From Bacillota bacterium (GTDB lineage Bacteria; Bacillota; Clostridia; Lachnospirales; Lachnospiraceae), in NCBI GenBank assembly GCA_023409835.1, contig JAEYQV010000062.1, forward strand, positions 1 to 25,361: a stretch of 25,361 nucleotides of DNA. Direction: 5' to 3'. The position numbers and the translations under genes were made by a program. Position 1 is the first letter of the stretch; the number at the start of each line of letters is the position of its first letter. Positions 22,952 through 25,361 of this stretch are shown here, one piece after another. The notes under the pieces were generated by a model that saw only the letters and a list, made by a program, of their open reading frames with translations, did not search any database and was not told where the DNA came from.

Positions 22952-24145
22952 ATGGAAATGAAGCAATACATTGAAGAGGCAGAGCAGGTTCTGATGCATA
23001 CCTATAACCGCTTTCAGATCGTACTGGATAAGGGAGAGGGTGTCTACCTGTATGATACGGATGGAAAGCGGTATCTGGACTTTGCTGCCGGAATTGCAGT
23101 CTTTGCCCTGGGCTATGGCAATAAGGAGTATAATGATTCCCTGAAGGCTCAAATTGATAAGCTGCTCCACACCTCCAATTATTACTATAACCTGCCGACT
23201 TTGGAAGCTGCGAAGAAGCTGGTCAAGGCATCGGGAATGGACCGGGTTTTCTTTACGAGCAGCGGTACAGAAGCAATTGAAGGAGCAATCAAGCTGGCCA
23301 GGAAGTATTACTTTAGGAAGCATGGGGAAGCCGGAAGTGAGATCATCTCCATGGGGCACTCCTTCCATGGAAGAAGTATGGGGGCATTAAGCGTTACAGG
23401 AACGAAGAAATACAGGGAAGCCTTTGAACCCCTGATCGGTGGAGTTGTATTTGCCGAATATAATGATCTGGACAGTGTGAAGGCACTGGTTAAGGATAAC
23501 ACCTGTGCCATCCTCCTGGAGACGGTACAGGGAGAAGGTGGTATCTACCCTGCAAAGCCGGAATTCCTTAAGGGCATACGGAAGCTCTGTGATGAGAAGG
23601 ATATCCTCCTGATACTGGACGAGATACAATGCGGCATGGGAAGGACCGGAGCGATGTTCGCTTACCAGAACTATAATGTGAAGCCGGATATTATTACCTG
23701 TGCCAAGGCTTTGGGCTGTGGAGTTCCGGTCGGTGCGTTTGCTGCGGTAGAAGAGGTGGCAGAGGCCTTCGAACCGGGAGATCACGGAACAACCTACGGC
23801 GGTAACCCGTTCGTTGCTGCAGCGGTCAGCAAGGTATTTGATCTTTATGAGACGAACGATATTCTTCAGCATGTGAATAAGGTCGCTCCGTATTTATCCA
23901 TGAAGCTCGATGAGCTTGCGAAGGAATTTGATTTTATCCGGGAGCACCGTGGCGTCGGGCTGATGCAGGGGCTGGAGTTTACAATGCCGGTGAAGGAGAT
24001 TATACCGGCGGCAATGGATGCCGGCTTAATTCTGATTGCTGCAGGGACCAACATCATCCGTTTTGTACCACCGCTCATAATTGAAGAAAAGCATGTGGAT
24101 GAGATGATTGCAATCCTTAAAGAGGTACTAAGCAGGATTAAATAG
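22952..24145 (+). CDS. argD: acetylornithine aminotransferase
   Basis: PLP-dependent class III aminotransferase that makes N-acetylornithine from the semialdehyde using glutamate. The 397 residues carry the family marks in order: YLDFAAGIAVFALGYG (41-56), FTSSGTEAIEGAIKLAR (101-117) for cofactor phosphate binding, HSFHGRSMGALSVTG (136-150), ILDEIQCGMGRTG (221-233, Asp223 contacts the PLP ring) and ITCAKALGCGVPVGA with Lys252 as the Schiff-base lysine. ACGGAGG precedes ATG 22952. It is the last arg gene of the block and is followed by a terminator about 50 bases later. Ornithine or succinyl-substrate use is possible, but the operon favours ArgD. Confidence 0.96.
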   Translation: MEMKQYIEEAEQVLMHTYNRFQIVLDKGEGVYLYDTDGKRYLDFAAGIAVFALGYGNKEYNDSLKAQIDKLLHTSNYYYNLPTLEAAKKLVKASGMDRVFFTSSGTEAIEGAIKLARKYYFRKHGEAGSEIISMGHSFHGRSMGALSVTGTKKYREAFEPLIGGVVFAEYNDLDSVKALVKDNTCAILLETVQGEGGIYPAKPEFLKGIRKLCDEKDILLILDEIQCGMGRTGAMFAYQNYNVKPDIITCAKALGCGVPVGAFAAVEEVAEAFEPGDHGTTYGGNPFVAAAVSKVFDLYETNDILQHVNKVAPYLSMKLDELAKEFDFIREHRGVGLMQGLEFTMPVKEIIPAAMDAGLILIAAGTNIIRFVPPLIIEEKHVDEMIAILKEVLSRIK

Positions 24146-24192
24146 AAAGTATTTCATTTCTGTATAGGAAAATCGGATTATGGATATGTTAA

Positions 24193-24228
24193 GAAAGGGA
24201 GAATAGCAGACTGCTATCCTTCCTTTTT
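24193..24228 (+). terminator. terminator of the arg block
   Basis: An interrupted stem of about 14 bp (AAAGGGAGA-ATAGC with GCTAT-CCTTCCTT, one mismatch and one G-T pair), followed by TTTTT (24224-24228). An outer ATCGGAT/ATCCGAT pair (24172-24178, 24230-24236) could extend it. It lies about 50 bases after argD. Confidence 0.8.
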
Positions 24229-24263
24229 CATCCGATCAATTATGCAGAAAGGCTTGATATAAT

Positions 24264-24698
24264 ATGTGGGGAATCATTATTGCCATGATTTCCGGTGCTT
24301 TGATGAGTACGCAGGGAGTGTTTAACACCGGAGTAACCAAGCAGACCAGTATCTGGGTGTGTGCAAGCTTTGTCCAATTCACCGCTCTGATTGTCTGTAT
24401 CGGGGCCTGGTACGTCACCGGAAGGCAGGGGAGCTTTGCTTCACTTCTTAAGATCGATAACAAATACATGCTGCTTGGCGGAGTACTGGGGGCATTGATT
24501 ACCTTTACCGTGATCAAAAGCGTGGATACTCTGGGTCCTGCAAGAGCCAATATGTTCATCATAACCGCGCAGCTCATCGTGGCATACCTGTTTGAACTAT
24601 GTGGACTCTGCGGTACGGAAAAAGCTCCTTTTGAGCTTCGTAAGCTGTTGGGATTACTTTTAGTATTAGCCGGAATTATTCTATTTAAATGGAAATAA
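24264..24698 (+). CDS. small DMT-type membrane protein (YdcZ-like)
   Basis: A 144-residue protein with about five membrane segments, matching the YdcZ/DUF606 group of the drug/metabolite transporter superfamily. The start IAMISGALMSTQGVFNTGVTKQTS and the later LGPARANMFIITAQLIVAYLFE, followed by KLLGLLLVLAGIILF, are typical of these half-size units, which often work in pairs; no second copy is adjacent. AAAGG lies 12-16 bases before ATG 24264, a weak fit. A TGaTATAAT stretch at 24255-24263 touches the start codon but would put a transcript start inside the gene, so it is probably chance. Substrate unknown. It comes after the arg terminator, so it may rely on read-through or an unseen promoter. 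Confidence 0.8.
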   Translation: MWGIIIAMISGALMSTQGVFNTGVTKQTSIWVCASFVQFTALIVCIGAWYVTGRQGSFASLLKIDNKYMLLGGVLGALITFTVIKSVDTLGPARANMFIITAQLIVAYLFELCGLCGTEKAPFELRKLLGLLLVLAGIILFKWK

Positions 24699-24735
24699 CG
24701 TATAGAAAAAAGTTTCCATTTCGCTGAATTACCTA

Positions 24736-24764
24736 TTGTAATCATGAAATAGTTTATGTACAAT
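24736..24764 (+). promoter_or_regulatory. comEA promoter
   Basis: TTGTAA (24736-24741), a 17-base spacer and TACAAT (24759-24764, 5 of 6). The leader of about 110 bases holds an AT-rich stem (AAAAGTA 24782-24788 with TACTTTT 24796-24802, then another T), which may be a weak attenuator. Confidence 0.5.
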
Positions 24765-24880
24765 AATTAATATATCATCATAAAAGTATAGAGGGTACTT
24801 TTTGAGTCTTCTGATATAGTGCAGGAGGGCAGAACCGAGGTGCGGATCAGCCGGAATGCATAGAATCGAGGATGATGATT

Positions 24881-25361
24881 ATGAAAAAGAAATATGTAGC
24901 AGTGATAATAACCTGTGTGATATTGATGGCAGCAGGAATATGCTATTGTGTCTCTTACTTTGGAATGGGTACCGCCACACCGGTGATTACCGATCTGGGT
25001 GGGGAAGGCACGGAGGGTCCCGGGGCAAAAGTAAACTCCACAACAGATCCCGGGCAGGATACAGCAGCCACATCGGCTGTCAGAGCCTCCGGAACCGGTA
25101 ACTTGTCAGACAAGCCTGATACAAAAGGCAGTTCGGAAGGGAAAGCGATCGAGGAGGATGAGGCAGCTTATCTCTATGTCCATCTTTGCGGTGCTGTGGA
25201 ACACCCTTCTGTTTATCGGGCGGTGAAGGGGTCCAGGCTCGTCGAGATCATCGACCTGGCAGGCGGCCTGACTAAGGACGCAGCCGGAGATTATATTAAT
25301 CAGGCAATGATAGTCGAGGATGGACAACGGATCTATATTCCCACAGGGGAGGAGGTACGAG
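24881..25361 (+). CDS. comEA: ComEA-like competence protein, N-terminal part (cut by window end)
   Basis: Membrane-anchored DNA receptor of the competence uptake machinery. The frame is open from ATG 24881 to the window end (160 codons) with no stop. The visible part has an N-terminal membrane helix after MKKKY (about residues 6-28), a Gly/Thr/Asp-rich linker (about 30-95), and then a SLBB domain: YVHLCGAVEHPSVYRAVKGS followed by DLAGGLTKDA and IYIPTGEE. This order is that of ComEA; the DNA-binding helix-hairpin-helix pair expected next lies outside the window, so the call rests on half the protein. GAGGA lies 9 bases upstream of the ATG. Other SLBB proteins, for example polysaccharide exporters, are less likely given the single helix and linker. 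Confidence 0.82.
   Translation, partial: MKKKYVAVIITCVILMAAGICYCVSYFGMGTATPVITDLGGEGTEGPGAKVNSTTDPGQDTAATSAVRASGTGNLSDKPDTKGSSEGKAIEEDEAAYLYVHLCGAVEHPSVYRAVKGSRLVEIIDLAGGLTKDAAGDYINQAMIVEDGQRIYIPTGEEVR

Noticed and set aside
24255..24263. Perfect extended -10 (TGaTATAAT) just before the YdcZ-like gene.
   Set aside because: It abuts the start codon, so transcription would begin inside the gene, and homologues keep the N-terminal residues.
1..25361. Defence system, prophage, insertion sequence, toxin-antitoxin pair or biosynthetic cluster.
   Set aside because: No nuclease, helicase, transposase, integrase, paired small toxin/antitoxin or assembly-line gene was recognised on either strand; every long frame is a housekeeping, transport or small unknown protein.

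Overview
The window looks like chromosomal DNA of a low-to-medium-GC anaerobic Firmicute, most likely a Clostridium cluster XIVa / Lachnospiraceae member. This is inferred from the strong AGGAGG-type ribosome binding sites, a ChvE-type multi-sugar ABC importer, DegV, an AsnA-type asparagine synthetase, an argJBD cluster and Firmicute-style sigma-A promoters. I see no rRNA, tRNA, CRISPR array, phage gene, transposase or recognisable defence system. Gene order is compact and mostly housekeeping.

Layout. 1-4452: tail of an upstream gene, then a sugar ABC importer operon (lipoprotein binding protein, double ATPase, permease) closed by a 17-bp perfect hairpin. 4700-6918: a small unknown helical protein, asnA with a clear promoter, and a histidine phosphatase, ending in a terminator that works in both directions. 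7036-10698, all on the minus strand: aldo/keto reductase, Cof-type HAD phosphatase, small membrane protein, N-acetyltransferase and MntP-like manganese exporter. 10978-15852, plus strand: DegV plus a TIM-barrel sugar isomerase-like protein, a SpoU-type RNA methyltransferase, an MFS transporter plus a membrane-anchored glycerophosphodiesterase, then a nested hairpin. 15939-17628: an alpha/beta hydrolase (+) convergent with a secreted, C-terminally anchored surface protein (-). 17851-24228: an arginine region with argG (-) facing maf, a GNAT gene, argJ, argB and argD (+). 24264-25361: a small DMT-type membrane protein and the first part of comEA, cut by the window end.

How the genes fit together. 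argG, argJ, argB and argD make arginine through the recycling acetyl-ornithine route; argC, argF and argH are not in the window. ARG-box-like sites lie upstream of argG and upstream of the GNAT-argJBD block, and both promoters share a TTGCAT -35 with a 17-bp spacer. The sugar importer has a possible attenuator between the binding-protein gene and the ATPase gene, which would fit the usual need for excess binding protein.

Nothing here is clearly a new system. The most worthwhile leads are regulatory: the argG/maf divergent region, the intercistronic structure in the sugar operon, the palindrome over the asnA start site and the operator-like repeats before the surface-protein gene. The GNAT gene heading the arg block and the unknown surface protein are the best protein-level leads. 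All functional calls come from reading motifs by eye; no database search was run.
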